A stretch of DNA of 64,000 nt from Sterolibacterium denitrificans (GCF_900174485.1 NZ_LT837803.1:434001-498000), one strand, 5' to 3'. Counted from the first letter of the stretch, positions 40,244 to 51,340 are shown. Made by a program: numbers and translations. The notes: generated from the sequence alone by a model not told the origin.

Positions 40244-43057
40244 ATGCCCACGTTATTGCTCGTCGATGGTTCATCATATCTGTATCGTGCATTTCATGCC
40301 ATGCCCGACCTGCGCAACAAGGCCGGCGAGCCGACCGGCGCGATCTATGGGGTGATCAGCATGCTACGCCGGCTGCTGGCCGACTACAAGGCAGAGCAGC
40401 CGCAGGCCGGGGCCTCCGCCGTCTATCGCGCCGTGGTCTTCGATGCCAAGGGCAAGACCTTCCGCGACGACTGGTATCCGCAATACAAGGCGCATCGCCC
40501 GCCGATGCCCGACGATCTGGCGCAGCAGATCGAGCCTCTCCATGCCTGCATCCGCGCCGCCGGTTGGCCGCTGCTGATGGTCGACGGCGTCGAGGCCGAC
40601 GACGTCATCGGCACGCTGGCCGCGCGCGCCACGGCCGCCGGTGTGGATTGCGTGATTTCCACCGGCGACAAGGATCTGGCGCAACTGGTGAATCCGCACG
40701 TCACGCTGGTGAATACCATGAGCAATGAAGTGCTCGACGTGGCCGGCGTGGAACGGAAATTCGGCGTGCCGCCCGAACGCATCGTCGATTACCTGGCGCT
40801 GACGGGCGATGCCGTCGATGGCGTGCCGGGCGTTGCCAAGGTCGGCCCGAAGACCGCCGTGAAATGGCTGACGCAGTACGGCACGCTCGACAACCTCATT
40901 GTCCATGCCGGCGAGATCGGCGGCGTGGTGGGCGAGAACCTGCGCCAGACGCTGGATTTTCTGCCGCTGGGGCGCAAGCTGCTGACCGTCGTTTGCGATC
41001 TGCCGCTGCCGCAGGAGGTCAGCGAGCTTACGGCGCAACCCGAGGACCAAGCGCAACTGATCGAACTCTACACGCGGCTGGAGTTCAAGAGCTGGCTGCG
41101 CGAACTCGGCGGCGGCAACGACGGCAGCGGCAGCCAGAGCGGCGCGATTGCCGATGATATCGTCGCTGCGCCGGCCGCGCGCGCGCCGAAGCGTGATGGA
41201 AATATGGGGGATGCGGGGCATGCAGCCACCGTCTTTGCCGATCGCAGCCGCTATGAAATCCTGCTCACCTGGCCGGATTTCGAGCGCTGGCTGGAGAAGC
41301 TCGAACGGGCGGGTCTGACCGCGCTCGATACCGAGACGACGGCGCTCGATCCCTTTGCCGCGCGGCTGGTCGGTTTGTCCTTTGCCGTTGCCGAGCCGGA
41401 TGGCATCGCTGCCGCCTATCTGCCGCTGGCGCACGACTATGCCGGTGCGCCGGAGCAACTGCCCTGCGCCGAAGCGCTCGCCCGGCTGCGGCCTTGGCTG
41501 GAAGCGGCGGCGCGGCCCAAGCTCGGTCAGCACCTCAAGTACGATCGCCATGTCCTGGCCAATCACGGCATCGCGTTGCGCGGCATCCACGACGACACCT
41601 TGCTGGCTTCCTATGTGCTGGAAAGCGATCGCCCGCATGATCTGGGCGCGCTGGCGATGCGTCATCTGGGTCTGGCGACGCTGTCCTATGACGACATCAC
41701 CGGCAAGGGCGCGGCGCGGATTCCCTTCAATCAAGTCGCGCTCGAACAGGCGGCGATCTACGCGGCGGAAGATGCCGACATCACCTTGCGCGTGCATCAG
41801 GTCTTCGTGTCGCAGTTCGCCGCCGAGGAAAAACTGGCGCAGCTCTACCGCGAGCTCGAACTGCCGGTGGCGGACGTGCTGTATCGCATGGAGCGCCACG
41901 GCGTGCTCATCGACGTTTTCGCCATGGCGCGGCACAGCGAGGAGCTGGGCCGGAGCCTGCTCGATCTGGAGCGCCAGGCCTTCGAGCTGGCCGGCCAGCC
42001 GTTCAATCTGAATTCGCCGAAACAGATCCAGGACATCCTGTTTGGACAGCAGGGCCTGCCGGTGCTGAAGAAAACGCCCGCCGGCGTGCCGAGTACCAAC
42101 GAGGAAGTGTTGAGCGAGCTGGCGCTGGACTATCCGCTGCCCAGGCTGATTCTCGAATACCGCAGCCTGGCCAAGCTCAAGGGCACGTACACCGACAAGC
42201 TGCCGCGCATGGTGAATCCGGCGACCGGCCGCGTGCATACGCATTTCTCCCAGGCCACCGCGGTCACCGGCCGGCTGGCCAGTTCCGAGCCCAATCTGCA
42301 GAACATTCCGGCGCGCAGCCATGAGGGCCGGCGCATCCGCAGCGCCTTCATCGCGCCGTCCGGCTGCAGTCTGGTGTCGGCCGACTATTCGCAGGTCGAG
42401 CTGCGCATCATGGCGCACCTGTCGAGCGATGCGCGTCTGCTCGAAGCCTTTCACCGGGGTGAAGACGTGCATCGCGCCACGGCGGCGGAAATCTTCGGCA
42501 TCACGCCGCTGGAAGTCGGGCCGGATCAACGGCGTGCCGCCAAAGTCATCAACTTCGGTCTGATCTACGGCATGTCGGCCTTCGGCCTGGCGCGCCAGCT
42601 GGGCATCGAACGCGGCGCGGCGGCGGCTTACATGGAGCGCTATTTCGCTCGCTATCCCGGCGTCGCCCGCTACATGGAAGAGACGCGGCAATACGCGCGC
42701 GAACACGGCTACGTCGAAACCGTGTTCGGCCGCCGCCTGTGGCTTTCCGACATCCGCGCCTCCCACGCCGGCCGTCGCCAGGCCGCCGAACGCGCCGCCA
42801 TCAACGCGCCGATGCAGGGCACGGCGGCCGACCTCATCAAGCGTGCCATGCTCGCCGTGCAGGGCTGGCTGGATGCGCAAAATCTGGCCAGCCGGCTGAT
42901 CCTGCAAGTCCATGACGAACTGGTGCTGGAAGTGCCGGATGCCGAACTGGCGCGGGTGCGTGCCGAGCTGCCGGGCCTGATGAACGGCGTGGCCAGCCTC
43001 AAGGTGCCGCTGGTGGTGGATCTCAGCGTGGGGCCGAACTGGGGCGCGAAGTCGTAA
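40244..43057 (+). CDS. polA: DNA polymerase I
   Basis: Pol I removes RNA primers and fills gaps. The 937-residue protein has the 5'-3' exonuclease (LLLVDGSSYLYRAFHAMPDL, then STGDKDLAQLV), a central 3'-5' exonuclease domain with its metal-binding acids (ALDTETTALDP), and the polymerase domain with motif A (VSADYSQVELRIMAHLSSDA), motif B (RRAAKVINFGLIYGMSAFGL) and motif C (LQVHDELVLEVP). The frame is open 76 codons upstream, but MPTLLLVDG at 40244 is the family start. Confidence 0.97.
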   Translation: MPTLLLVDGSSYLYRAFHAMPDLRNKAGEPTGAIYGVISMLRRLLADYKAEQPQAGASAVYRAVVFDAKGKTFRDDWYPQYKAHRPPMPDDLAQQIEPLHACIRAAGWPLLMVDGVEADDVIGTLAARATAAGVDCVISTGDKDLAQLVNPHVTLVNTMSNEVLDVAGVERKFGVPPERIVDYLALTGDAVDGVPGVAKVGPKTAVKWLTQYGTLDNLIVHAGEIGGVVGENLRQTLDFLPLGRKLLTVVCDLPLPQEVSELTAQPEDQAQLIELYTRLEFKSWLRELGGGNDGSGSQSGAIADDIVAAPAARAPKRDGNMGDAGHAATVFADRSRYEILLTWPDFERWLEKLERAGLTALDTETTALDPFAARLVGLSFAVAEPDGIAAAYLPLAHDYAGAPEQLPCAEALARLRPWLEAAARPKLGQHLKYDRHVLANHGIALRGIHDDTLLASYVLESDRPHDLGALAMRHLGLATLSYDDITGKGAARIPFNQVALEQAAIYAAEDADITLRVHQVFVSQFAAEEKLAQLYRELELPVADVLYRMERHGVLIDVFAMARHSEELGRSLLDLERQAFELAGQPFNLNSPKQIQDILFGQQGLPVLKKTPAGVPSTNEEVLSELALDYPLPRLILEYRSLAKLKGTYTDKLPRMVNPATGRVHTHFSQATAVTGRLASSEPNLQNIPARSHEGRRIRSAFIAPSGCSLVSADYSQVELRIMAHLSSDARLLEAFHRGEDVHRATAAEIFGITPLEVGPDQRRAAKVINFGLIYGMSAFGLARQLGIERGAAAAYMERYFARYPGVARYMEETRQYAREHGYVETVFGRRLWLSDIRASHAGRRQAAERAAINAPMQGTAADLIKRAMLAVQGWLDAQNLASRLILQVHDELVLEVPDAELARVRAELPGLMNGVASLKVPLVVDLSVGPNWGAKS

Positions 43058-43064
43058 ACATGGT

Positions 43065-44438
<1,374 letters not shown>

Positions 44439-44537
44439 GAGGGTGGTCAGGAGTAGACGGGAACAGGCTGCGCGGCGGCCCGACCAGCGCAAGAACCTGT
44501 CATCCGCAACAAGCTGGATGACACCCAGCGGCGGATT

Positions 44538-45416
44538 TTAACAGTCTTGGCCCTGCTCTCGCCTCGCCGCATCGGCCAGCGCGTCGAGGGCCGGATTGCG
44601 CTCCAGGCCACGGGCGACGAAACCCTGCATGCCAACGGGCAGGGCGGCGTGCGCCTGGCGGGCCGAGGCTGCGGTGCCGAATTCGGCAAACACGCAAGCG
44701 CCCGAGCCGCTCATGCGGGCCGGCCCGAACTGGCGCAGCCAGGCGAGATATTCGGCGATGACGGGATACAGTCGACAGGCGACGGGCTGCAGATCGTTGC
44801 CGCCCATGCCGGGGCGCCAGTCGGCTGCGGCGATGCGCGGCGTGTCGCGGCGTAGGTCGGCGGCCTGAAAAATCTCCGCCGTCGCGACGCCGATCGGCGG
44901 CACCAGCACCAGATACCAGGCGGGCGGCAGGCTGACGGGACTGAATTGCTCGCCCACGCCTTCGGCAAAGGCGGCCTGTCCATGGATGAAGATCGGCACG
45001 TCCGCGCCCAGCCCGAGTCCCAGCGCCTGCAGTTGCGCCGAGTCGAGCCCGGCTTGCCACAGGTGGTTCAAGGCCAGCAGCACCGTGGCGGCATCGGCGC
45101 TGCCGCCGCCCAGGCCGCCGCCCATCGGCAGGCGTTTTTCGAGATGGATGTCCACGCCCTGGCGGATGCCGGCGTGCTGCTGCAGCAGACGCGCGGCGCG
45201 CACGCTCAGATCCTGTTCGGCCGGCACGCCGGGCAGCGGCGTGGCCGGCACGATGCGGCCGTCGGTGCGCGGGCTGAAGTGCAGCGTGTCGCCATGATCG
45301 AGAAAGCGAAAAACGGTCTGCAATAGATGCAGACCGTCGGCCCGCCGACCGACGACGTGGAGGAACAGGTTGAGCTTGGCCGGCGCCGGCCAGTCGCGTT
45401 GCCAGTCGCGGCTCAT
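44538..45416 (-). CDS. ispE: 4-diphosphocytidyl-2-C-methyl-D-erythritol kinase IspE
   Basis: IspE phosphorylates the cytidyl-methylerythritol intermediate in the MEP isoprenoid pathway. The 292-residue GHMP kinase begins PAPAKLNLFLHVVGRRADGL, has the ATP-binding loop LPMGGGLGGGSADAATVLLA and the C-terminal GHMP block ARMSGSGACVFAEFG. It overlaps the lolB end by four bases. In many betaproteobacteria tRNA-Gln and prs follow ispE; here neither does. Confidence 0.96.
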   Translation of the reverse strand: MSRDWQRDWPAPAKLNLFLHVVGRRADGLHLLQTVFRFLDHGDTLHFSPRTDGRIVPATPLPGVPAEQDLSVRAARLLQQHAGIRQGVDIHLEKRLPMGGGLGGGSADAATVLLALNHLWQAGLDSAQLQALGLGLGADVPIFIHGQAAFAEGVGEQFSPVSLPPAWYLVLVPPIGVATAEIFQAADLRRDTPRIAAADWRPGMGGNDLQPVACRLYPVIAEYLAWLRQFGPARMSGSGACVFAEFGTAASARQAHAALPVGMQGFVARGLERNPALDALADAARREQGQDC

Positions 45417-46054
45417 GAGGCGTTGCCTGCCGCCGTCGCCGTGACCGCCGCCGCATCGAGTTGCCAGGCGTCGATTTTCAGCCTGACCTCGGTTTCGCCA
45501 TGGCGCAGTTCGAGCAGGGTCGGCAGCGCCTGGGCGGACGGGCTTTCATAGTCGAGATAGTCGATGCGCCAGCCATCGGCCTGCTGCCATTGCAGGCGTC
45601 CGGCGGCGTCGAATGCGCCGTTTTGCAGCGGCACGGCGGCCGGCTGGGCGAGTATCCAGCGCGGCAATGCCGACAGCGGCAGCGCGACGCCCAATAGTTG
45701 CTCTGCCAGGGTTTCCCAGTCGGCGGCGTCGAACTGGCGCTGATCGGCCAGTTGCAGGCGCGCGCCATCGGCCGTGCGGCTGAGGCGCGCCACGCCTTGG
45801 CCCAGCGGGCCGCTGAGCAGCAGTTCGTCGGCTTCCGGCCGGTGTTGCCAGTAGACATTGACGGCATGGCGCTGCGCTGCATGACGCACGGCAAGCCGCC
45901 CCTCGATGCTGAAGGCGGTAATGTCGGCGCGTGCCGGCCGCTCGATGGTCGGCGCGGCATCGAAATCCGTCAGCGTTGCGCAGGCGGACAGCAATCCGGC
46001 AGCACAGCAGGCGCAGGCCAGAATGCGTGCTATGGCGGACAGGCGCTGCGCCAT
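45413..46054 (-). CDS. lolB: Outer-membrane lipoprotein localisation protein LolB
   Basis: LolB accepts lipoproteins from LolA and inserts them into the outer membrane; it is itself a lipoprotein. The 213-residue protein has a signal with lipobox LSAC (Cys25) and the LolB domain with FSIEGRLAVRHAAQRHAVNV, LLSGPLGQGVARLSR and LPRWILAQP. The family is weakly conserved, but its location between a TPR protein and ispE is the standard proteobacterial position and supports the call. Confidence 0.92.
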   Translation of the reverse strand: MAQRLSAIARILACACCAAGLLSACATLTDFDAAPTIERPARADITAFSIEGRLAVRHAAQRHAVNVYWQHRPEADELLLSGPLGQGVARLSRTADGARLQLADQRQFDAADWETLAEQLLGVALPLSALPRWILAQPAAVPLQNGAFDAAGRLQWQQADGWRIDYLDYESPSAQALPTLLELRHGETEVRLKIDAWQLDAAAVTATAAGNAS

Positions 46055-46057
46055 GGT

Positions 46058-47962
46058 TTATTCGGCGACGGGTGCGGGTGGTGCGTTTTGCTCGCCCTGT
46101 GGCTGTGGCCCGAGGAATTTCTGCATGGTGTCCTTGAGCAGTTGATTGTCGGGGTTGCTCTTGGCCGACTCCTGCCAGGTTTTCGCCGCTTCTTCCTGCA
46201 TGCCGCTGATCCACAGCACCTCGCCGAGGTGCGCGGCAATTTCGGCGTCGGGACGCACGTCATAGGCCTTGCGCAGGACTTCCAGGGCGGCCGCTTTCTC
46301 GCCGCTCCGGTAGAGCAGCCAGCCTTTGCTGTCGAGGATGAAGGCGTCCTCGGGTGCCAGCGCCAGCCCCTGGTCGATGAGCTGGCGCGCTTCATCCAGA
46401 CGCAGTCCCTGATCGGCCAGCGAATAGCCGAGCGCGTTGTAGGCGTGGGCATCGTCGGGTTTGAGACGGATCAGCCGGCGCAGGTGGCGCTCCATGATGT
46501 CGTAGTGCTTGAGCTTTTCGGCCAGCAGCGCGGTTTCGTAGAGCAGCGTGGGCTGGTCGGGTTCGGCGGCGAGGCGCTGGCTGAGCAGCGCGTAGGCCGC
46601 ATCGATCTGGCCGTTGCTGGCAAGCAGTTGAGCTTCGGCGATCAGCAGTTGCACGCGTTCCTGCGGGTTGCTTTCGGCGGCCTGGCGCAGCAGCGCGCGT
46701 CCGTCCTCCAGGCGCCCTTGTTTCACCAGCAGCGCGGTGGCGCGGCCGAGCGCGGGCAGATATTGCTCGCCCGGCGTGACCTTGGTGTACCAGTCGAGCG
46801 CTTCGGTCACCTGCTGGTTTTCCTCGGCGATCTGGCCGAGGTAGTAGCGCAGCAGGTTGATGTTGATGCCGGGTTTTTCATTGCTGAGTTCGAGCAGGCG
46901 CTTGAGGTGTTTTTCGGCAGTCGGCAGGTCGTTGAGCTGCATGGACAGCAGCGCCACGGGATACAGCACTTCGGGATTGTCGCGATTCATCTTCAGCAGG
47001 GTGCCGAATTCGCGCCGCGCGGCTTCGTAGTGCTTGTCGCCGATCAGGATGCGGGCATAGGCGAGGCGGACTTCGCTGGAGTCCGGGTGGGTGGCGAGAA
47101 AATCCTGCAGCGTTTGTCCGGCTTGTTTGCTGCTGATGCGTCGCTGCACCTGCGCCTTGAACAGCACGGCCGGTTCCCAGTCCGGGCGCAGGGCGATGGC
47201 GCGGTCGATGGCGGCCAGCGCCCGCGCGTCGTCCTTGGCATCGAGACTGGCCTGGGCGCGGATCAGTTGCGCCTCGGCCAGCGTCGCGTAGCCTGCCGTG
47301 AGCTGCTCGATCATGCGCAGGGCGGCGATCTTGTCGGGATAGTGGGCGAGCAGGCGATAGACCTGGTTGAGCCGCGCAAGGCCGCCTGCTTCCACTGCCG
47401 TTGCCACGCTGAGCGGCGTTTCGTCGTCGTCGGCAGCGTCGGCGCCGGCCGCAGGCGGCATCTCGATGGTCAGCAATTTGGCCAGATGCGGTAGCGCCGC
47501 TTCGGGCTGGCGGGCATTCAACAGCAGGCCGGCAATGGCCTGGCGCGCTTCGGCCGATTCCGGTGCGGTCGCCACCCAGATCTGCGCCGATTCGAGGGCC
47601 AGCTCGGTCTGGCGGACATACAGCGCGACTTCGGTGGCGCGCCGGGCGATGCGCGGATCGCGCGTGGCCTTGGCGAGGTCGGCATACAGGTGCGTTGCCA
47701 GCGGAATGCTGCCGCGATTGCCGGCAATTTCGGCAAGCAGGATCTGGTACAGCAGTTCCGGCGTCAGTTGCGTGACGGCAGGTTCGGTTTTGACCGCGGC
47801 GACTTCCGTTTCCGCTTCCGCGCGCCGTTCGGGCGTGCCGCCATCGCCGGGCATGGCCGGCGCCGCCAGCACGGCCAGCGGCAAACCCAGCCAGGCAAGA
47901 AAACCCGCCCTGCAGGACATGCGTGACGGAAAACGGCGAGGCGGGTGCAGGTTCGGGTTCAT
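46058..47962 (-). CDS. Tetratricopeptide-repeat periplasmic protein
   Basis: This 634-residue protein has an N-terminal signal-like segment (GFLAWLGLPLAVLAAPAMPG) and many TPR helices, for example PETLYPVAL-type repeats seen as NPEVLYPVALLSMQLNDLPT and DAHAYNALGYSLADQGLRLD near the C terminus. Large TPR proteins are regularly found just upstream of lolB-ispE in betaproteobacteria. TPR superhelices mediate protein-protein contacts; a role in envelope assembly is a guess from location. It ends three bases before lolB. Confidence 0.88.
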   Translation of the reverse strand: MNPNLHPPRRFPSRMSCRAGFLAWLGLPLAVLAAPAMPGDGGTPERRAEAETEVAAVKTEPAVTQLTPELLYQILLAEIAGNRGSIPLATHLYADLAKATRDPRIARRATEVALYVRQTELALESAQIWVATAPESAEARQAIAGLLLNARQPEAALPHLAKLLTIEMPPAAGADAADDDETPLSVATAVEAGGLARLNQVYRLLAHYPDKIAALRMIEQLTAGYATLAEAQLIRAQASLDAKDDARALAAIDRAIALRPDWEPAVLFKAQVQRRISSKQAGQTLQDFLATHPDSSEVRLAYARILIGDKHYEAARREFGTLLKMNRDNPEVLYPVALLSMQLNDLPTAEKHLKRLLELSNEKPGININLLRYYLGQIAEENQQVTEALDWYTKVTPGEQYLPALGRATALLVKQGRLEDGRALLRQAAESNPQERVQLLIAEAQLLASNGQIDAAYALLSQRLAAEPDQPTLLYETALLAEKLKHYDIMERHLRRLIRLKPDDAHAYNALGYSLADQGLRLDEARQLIDQGLALAPEDAFILDSKGWLLYRSGEKAAALEVLRKAYDVRPDAEIAAHLGEVLWISGMQEEAAKTWQESAKSNPDNQLLKDTMQKFLGPQPQGEQNAPPAPVAE

Positions 47963-48066
47963 GGAATGGCGCGGATGCTGCGGCAGGCTCGAATAGAATG
48001 AGGTGAGGAATGTTAGCAGGTTCGCGCGATCGCGATCATACCGGCAGCGTATCGGGCATTGATCGG

Positions 48067-48095
48067 TTGCCTGCCGGCGCGAATGCGACTAGTCT
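48067..48095 (+). promoter_or_regulatory. Possible sigma70 promoter for the yqjD-like operon
   Basis: TTGCCT (48067-48072) and TAGTCT (48090-48095) are spaced by 17 bp, about 44 bp before the start codon at 48139. Each hexamer keeps four of six consensus bases, so this is suggestive only. Confidence 0.35.
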
Positions 48096-48138
48096 TTCAC
48101 GGCTGAGCCATTTACTTTCAACTGCCAAGGAGTTTGTC

Positions 48139-48450
48139 ATGGTCGAAACACCGGATGTCACCAAGGAAAAACTGATTGCCGATTTCAAGCTCGTCGTCGC
48201 CGATGCCGAGGAGTTGCTGCGCGCCACGGCCGGCCAGGCCGGCGAGCGGGTGGCGGAGCTCCGCAGCCGTGCCCAGGAGAACCTGGCCATTGCCAAGGCC
48301 AAGCTGGCCGATGCCGAAGAGGCGGTGATTGCCCGCGCCAAGCAGGCTGGCCGCGCGGCCGACGACTATGTGCACGATCATCCGTGGAGCGCGGTCGGCA
48401 TCGGTGCCGGCGTGGGCTTTCTGATCGGCCTGCTGATCGGCCGCCGCTGA
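48139..48450 (+). CDS. DUF883 family protein (YqjD/ElaB-like)
   Basis: This 103-residue protein has a charged amphipathic helical N-terminal part (LIADFKLVVADAEELLRATA) and a C-terminal glycine-rich membrane anchor ending GVGFLIGLLIGRR. E. coli YqjD and ElaB of this family are inner-membrane proteins that bind ribosomes in stationary phase. AAGGAG lies a few bases before the ATG at 48139. It begins a three-gene run equivalent to yqjD-yqjE-yqjK. Confidence 0.9.
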   Translation: MVETPDVTKEKLIADFKLVVADAEELLRATAGQAGERVAELRSRAQENLAIAKAKLADAEEAVIARAKQAGRAADDYVHDHPWSAVGIGAGVGFLIGLLIGRR

Positions 48451-48472
48451 GCCGTTTGCGGCGCACCCCGCA

Positions 48473-48910
48473 ATGAGCACACCACCCGACGGCGGACTGT
48501 TTGCCGCGCTGCGCGGCCTGCTGGCCGATACGCTGGCATTGCTGCGCACGCGCGGCGAATTGCTCGTCGTCGAGATCGAAGAGGAAAAATTACGCGTCTC
48601 GCGCATATTGCTGTTCGGCGCGATGGCATTTTTCTTCCTGAGTTTCGGTCTGGTGCTGCTGACCGTGTTTCTCACGGTGCTGTTCTGGGATACGCATCGG
48701 CTGCTGGTGATCGGCATCTGCACGACCCTGTTCCTGGCCAGCGGCGCCGGCGCGTTGCTGGCCTTGCGCAATCAGTTGCGCACCGGGCCGCGGCTGTTTG
48801 CCGCCAGCTTGCGCGAGCTGGCGCAGGATGCCGAGGCGTTGCAGGGTAGGCAGGATACGCAGGCCATGGCCAGCGGACGCGGCCAGGCCTGCCGGACGCA
48901 TGGACACTGA
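48473..48910 (+). CDS. Phage holin/YqjE-family membrane protein
   Basis: This 145-residue protein has the YqjE-type start GGLFAALRGLLADTLALLRT, a charged region ELLVVEIEEEKLRVSRI, and two hydrophobic helices (FFFLSFGLVLLTVFLTVLFW and LLVIGICTTLFLASGAGALL). The family (holin superfamily III) has no proven lytic role in this context. It lies 22 bp after the DUF883 gene and overlaps the next gene by 11 bases, so the three genes form an operon. Confidence 0.86.
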   Translation: MSTPPDGGLFAALRGLLADTLALLRTRGELLVVEIEEEKLRVSRILLFGAMAFFFLSFGLVLLTVFLTVLFWDTHRLLVIGICTTLFLASGAGALLALRNQLRTGPRLFAASLRELAQDAEALQGRQDTQAMASGRGQACRTHGH

Positions 48911-49274
48911 ACGGCGCATCGCGCTGGCGCTGAGGAAACAGCGCCTGTTGCTGCGCAGCGCCGAACTGCGCGGACGCATCGGCGCTCAGGCGCAACCCTT
49001 GCTGCCGCTGTTTGCAGCGGCGGATCGTTTGCGTGCCGGCTGGTCCTGGCTCAGACGCCATCCGGCCGTGCCGGTTGCCGCGTTCGTCGCGCTGCTGGTG
49101 GCGCGGCCGTACGGCGTGTTGCGCTGGCTGCGCCGTGGCTGGCTGCTCTGGCAGATGAGCGCCCGCCTGCGTGCCGGTGCGGCATCGGTCGCGACAGGTA
49201 CATCGGGCGCATCAGTCGCCTCGACCGGCGGTATCCTGCGGCAGTTGGGCAGGTTGCGGCGCTGGCTGAACTAA
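48900..49274 (+). CDS. YqjK-like small membrane protein
   Basis: This ~124-residue basic protein begins MDTERRIALALRKQRLLLRS and carries a single hydrophobic segment in HPAVPVAAFVALLVARPYGV followed by WLRRGWLLWQM. Size, charge and place after a YqjE-like gene match YqjK-like proteins, whose role is unknown. The ATG at 48900 overlaps the previous gene. It converges on the dehydrogenase gene, with four bases between. Confidence 0.75.
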   Translation: MDTERRIALALRKQRLLLRSAELRGRIGAQAQPLLPLFAAADRLRAGWSWLRRHPAVPVAAFVALLVARPYGVLRWLRRGWLLWQMSARLRAGAASVATGTSGASVASTGGILRQLGRLRRWLN

Positions 49275-49278
49275 CTCA

Positions 49279-50736
49279 CTAAATCGCAATATTCAGATAT
49301 TTCAGTTCGAGATATTCCTCGATGCCGTATTTCGAGCCTTCGCGGCCGATGCCGGATTGCTTGATGCCGCCGAACGGGCCGGCTTCGCTGGAAATCGCGC
49401 TGGTGTTGGCGCCGATCATGCCGTATTCGAGCGCTTCGGCGACGCGCCAGATGCGGGACAGGTCGCGGCTGTAGAAATAGCCGGCCAGACCGTATTCGGT
49501 GTCGTTGGCCAGGCGGATCGCTTCTTCCTCCGTTTCGAAGCGCAGCAATGGCGCCAGCGGGCCGAAGCTTTCGGCGCGGCTGCATTGCATTTGCGGCGTG
49601 ACGTCGGCCAGCAGGGTCGGCGGGTAGAAGTTGCCGCCCAGGGCGTGGCGCCGGCCGCCGCAGAGCAGGCGCGCGCCGCCGGCCAGGGCGTCGGCGACGT
49701 GGCGCTCGATTTTTTCCAGCGCGGTCATGTCGATCAGCGGCCCGATGCTCACGCCGGCATCCATGCCGTTGCCCACTTCGAGCCGGGCGACGGCGGCCGT
49801 CAGGCGGGCGGCAAATTCATCGTAGATCCCGGACTGGATCAGCAAGCGGTTGGCGCTGATGCAGGTTTGCCCCGTGTTGCGGAACTTGCAGTGCATCACG
49901 CCGGACAGCGCGGCGTCGAGATCCGCGTCGTCGAAGACGATGAAGGGCGCATTGCCGCCGAGTTCCAGTGAAATCTTCTTCACCGTCGGCGCGCATTGCG
50001 CCATCAGCAGGCGGCCGACTTCGGTGGAGCCGGTGAAGGAGAGCTTGCGCACCGTCGGGCTGGCGGTTAGTTCGCCGCCGATGCGCGGCGCGTGGGCCGC
50101 GCTGCCGGTGACGACATTCAGCACGCCGGGCGGCAGGCCCGCGCGTTGCGCGAGTTCGGCCAGCGCCAGGGCGGTGAGCGGCGTCTGCTCGGCCGGCTTG
50201 ACGATCACCGTGCAGCCGGCGGCCAGCGCCGGCGCGACCTTGCGGGTGATCATCGCCGCCGGGAAATTCCAGGGCGTGATGGCCGCGCAGACGCCGACCG
50301 GCTGCTTCAGCACCAGCATGCGCTTGCCGGCGATCGGGCTGTCGATCACGTCGCCGCAGACGCGGCGCGCCTCTTCGGCAAACCATTCGACGAAGCTGGC
50401 GGCGTAGGAAACCTCTCCCCGCGCTTCGAGCAGCGGCTTGCCCTGCTCGGCGGTCATCAGGCGGGCGAGGTCTTCGCCATGCGTTTCGATCAGCTCGAAC
50501 CAGCGGCGCAACAGGTGGCCGCGCGCCTTGCCGGTCAGCGTGCGCCAGGCTGGCAAGGCGGCCTCGGCGGCGGCGATGGCGCGTTGCGTATCGTCTGCGT
50601 CCAGGTCGGCGACCTGCGCCAGCAGCGCGCCGCTGGCCGGGTTATGCACGGCGAAGCGGGTGCCTGCCGCGGCATGGCACCAGATGCCGTCGATGAGCGC
50701 CTGCTCGCGCAGCAGGCCGGGATCCTGTAATTGCAT
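49279..50736 (-). CDS. NAD(P)-dependent succinate-semialdehyde dehydrogenase (GabD-like)
   Basis: This 485-residue aldehyde dehydrogenase has the GabD-like N terminus, ALIDGIWCHAAAGTRFAVHN, the cofactor region ITPWNFPAAMITRKVAPALA, the general-base block SLELGGNAPFIVFDDADLD and the active-site Cys in FRNTGQTCISANRLLIQSG. Its closest family is succinate/glutarate-semialdehyde dehydrogenase, which feeds GABA or related carbon into the TCA cycle. No gabT or other partner gene is adjacent, so the exact aldehyde is not certain. Confidence 0.9.
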   Translation of the reverse strand: MQLQDPGLLREQALIDGIWCHAAAGTRFAVHNPASGALLAQVADLDADDTQRAIAAAEAALPAWRTLTGKARGHLLRRWFELIETHGEDLARLMTAEQGKPLLEARGEVSYAASFVEWFAEEARRVCGDVIDSPIAGKRMLVLKQPVGVCAAITPWNFPAAMITRKVAPALAAGCTVIVKPAEQTPLTALALAELAQRAGLPPGVLNVVTGSAAHAPRIGGELTASPTVRKLSFTGSTEVGRLLMAQCAPTVKKISLELGGNAPFIVFDDADLDAALSGVMHCKFRNTGQTCISANRLLIQSGIYDEFAARLTAAVARLEVGNGMDAGVSIGPLIDMTALEKIERHVADALAGGARLLCGGRRHALGGNFYPPTLLADVTPQMQCSRAESFGPLAPLLRFETEEEAIRLANDTEYGLAGYFYSRDLSRIWRVAEALEYGMIGANTSAISSEAGPFGGIKQSGIGREGSKYGIEEYLELKYLNIAI

Positions 50737-50795
50737 GGGCTTTCCTCTTTTGTTCGGTCGATCCGGGGCAGTCTACTTGAACACAATAGCCGACG

Positions 50796-51320
50796 ATGAT
50801 CCCGATCTTCCGCAAGCTGATATTGCTGCCCATGCTGCCGGCGGTGCTGGTCGGCTGCGGCGCGCTGCCGCCGGCCGGTCCTTCCGGTCCGCCGGCCTTG
50901 CACGCCGCGCGGCCGCCGGCCAGCGCGCTGGCGCTGGCGCAGAGCAACAACGTCGTGCTCTATTCGCTGGGACTGGTCGACGTCGGCTACCGCTTTGGCG
51001 GCAAGAATCCCGAGGCCGGCTTCGACTGCAGCGGCATGGTCAGCTATATCTTCGCGCAGGCGGCCGGCATGCAGGTCAGCGGCAGTGCCGCCGACATCGC
51101 CCGGCGCGGCAAGCCGGTCGACCTGCGGCAGTTGCGGCCCGGCGACCTGGTGTTCTTCAATACCCTGGGGCGGCCGTTTTCGCATGTCGGCATCTACATC
51201 GGCGATGACCGCTTCGTGCATGCGCCCTCATCCTCGGGACAGGCCCGGGTGCGCACGGAGAGCCTGAAGAACCGCTACTTCGCCCAGCGCCTCGAAGCGG
51301 CGCGCAGCCTGGTCGACTGA
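50796..51320 (+). CDS. NlpC/P60 family lipoprotein endopeptidase
   Basis: This 174-residue protein has a lipoprotein signal with lipobox LVGC (Cys21), a Pro/Ala linker and an NlpC/P60 cysteine peptidase domain. The catalytic Cys78 is in NPEAGFDCSGMVSYIF, the His130 in RPFSHVGIYIG, and a third polar residue, His142, in DRFVHAPSSSG. Such enzymes cut the D-Glu-mDAP bond in peptidoglycan peptides (Spr/MepS-like). It is divergent from the dehydrogenase gene. Confidence 0.92.
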   Translation: MIPIFRKLILLPMLPAVLVGCGALPPAGPSGPPALHAARPPASALALAQSNNVVLYSLGLVDVGYRFGGKNPEAGFDCSGMVSYIFAQAAGMQVSGSAADIARRGKPVDLRQLRPGDLVFFNTLGRPFSHVGIYIGDDRFVHAPSSSGQARVRTESLKNRYFAQRLEAARSLVD

Positions 51321-51340
51321 ACGGCGGAAGGAAAGGCGGG

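Noticed and set aside
44439-44537. tRNA-Gln expected between ispE and prs
   Set aside because: I looked for a cloverleaf with a conserved TTCGA loop in this gap and found none; prs is also absent.
51321-51340. Cobalamin riboswitch in front of the BtuF-like gene
   Set aside because: Only 20 bp separate it from the NlpC gene, and no B12-box-like sequence is visible there.
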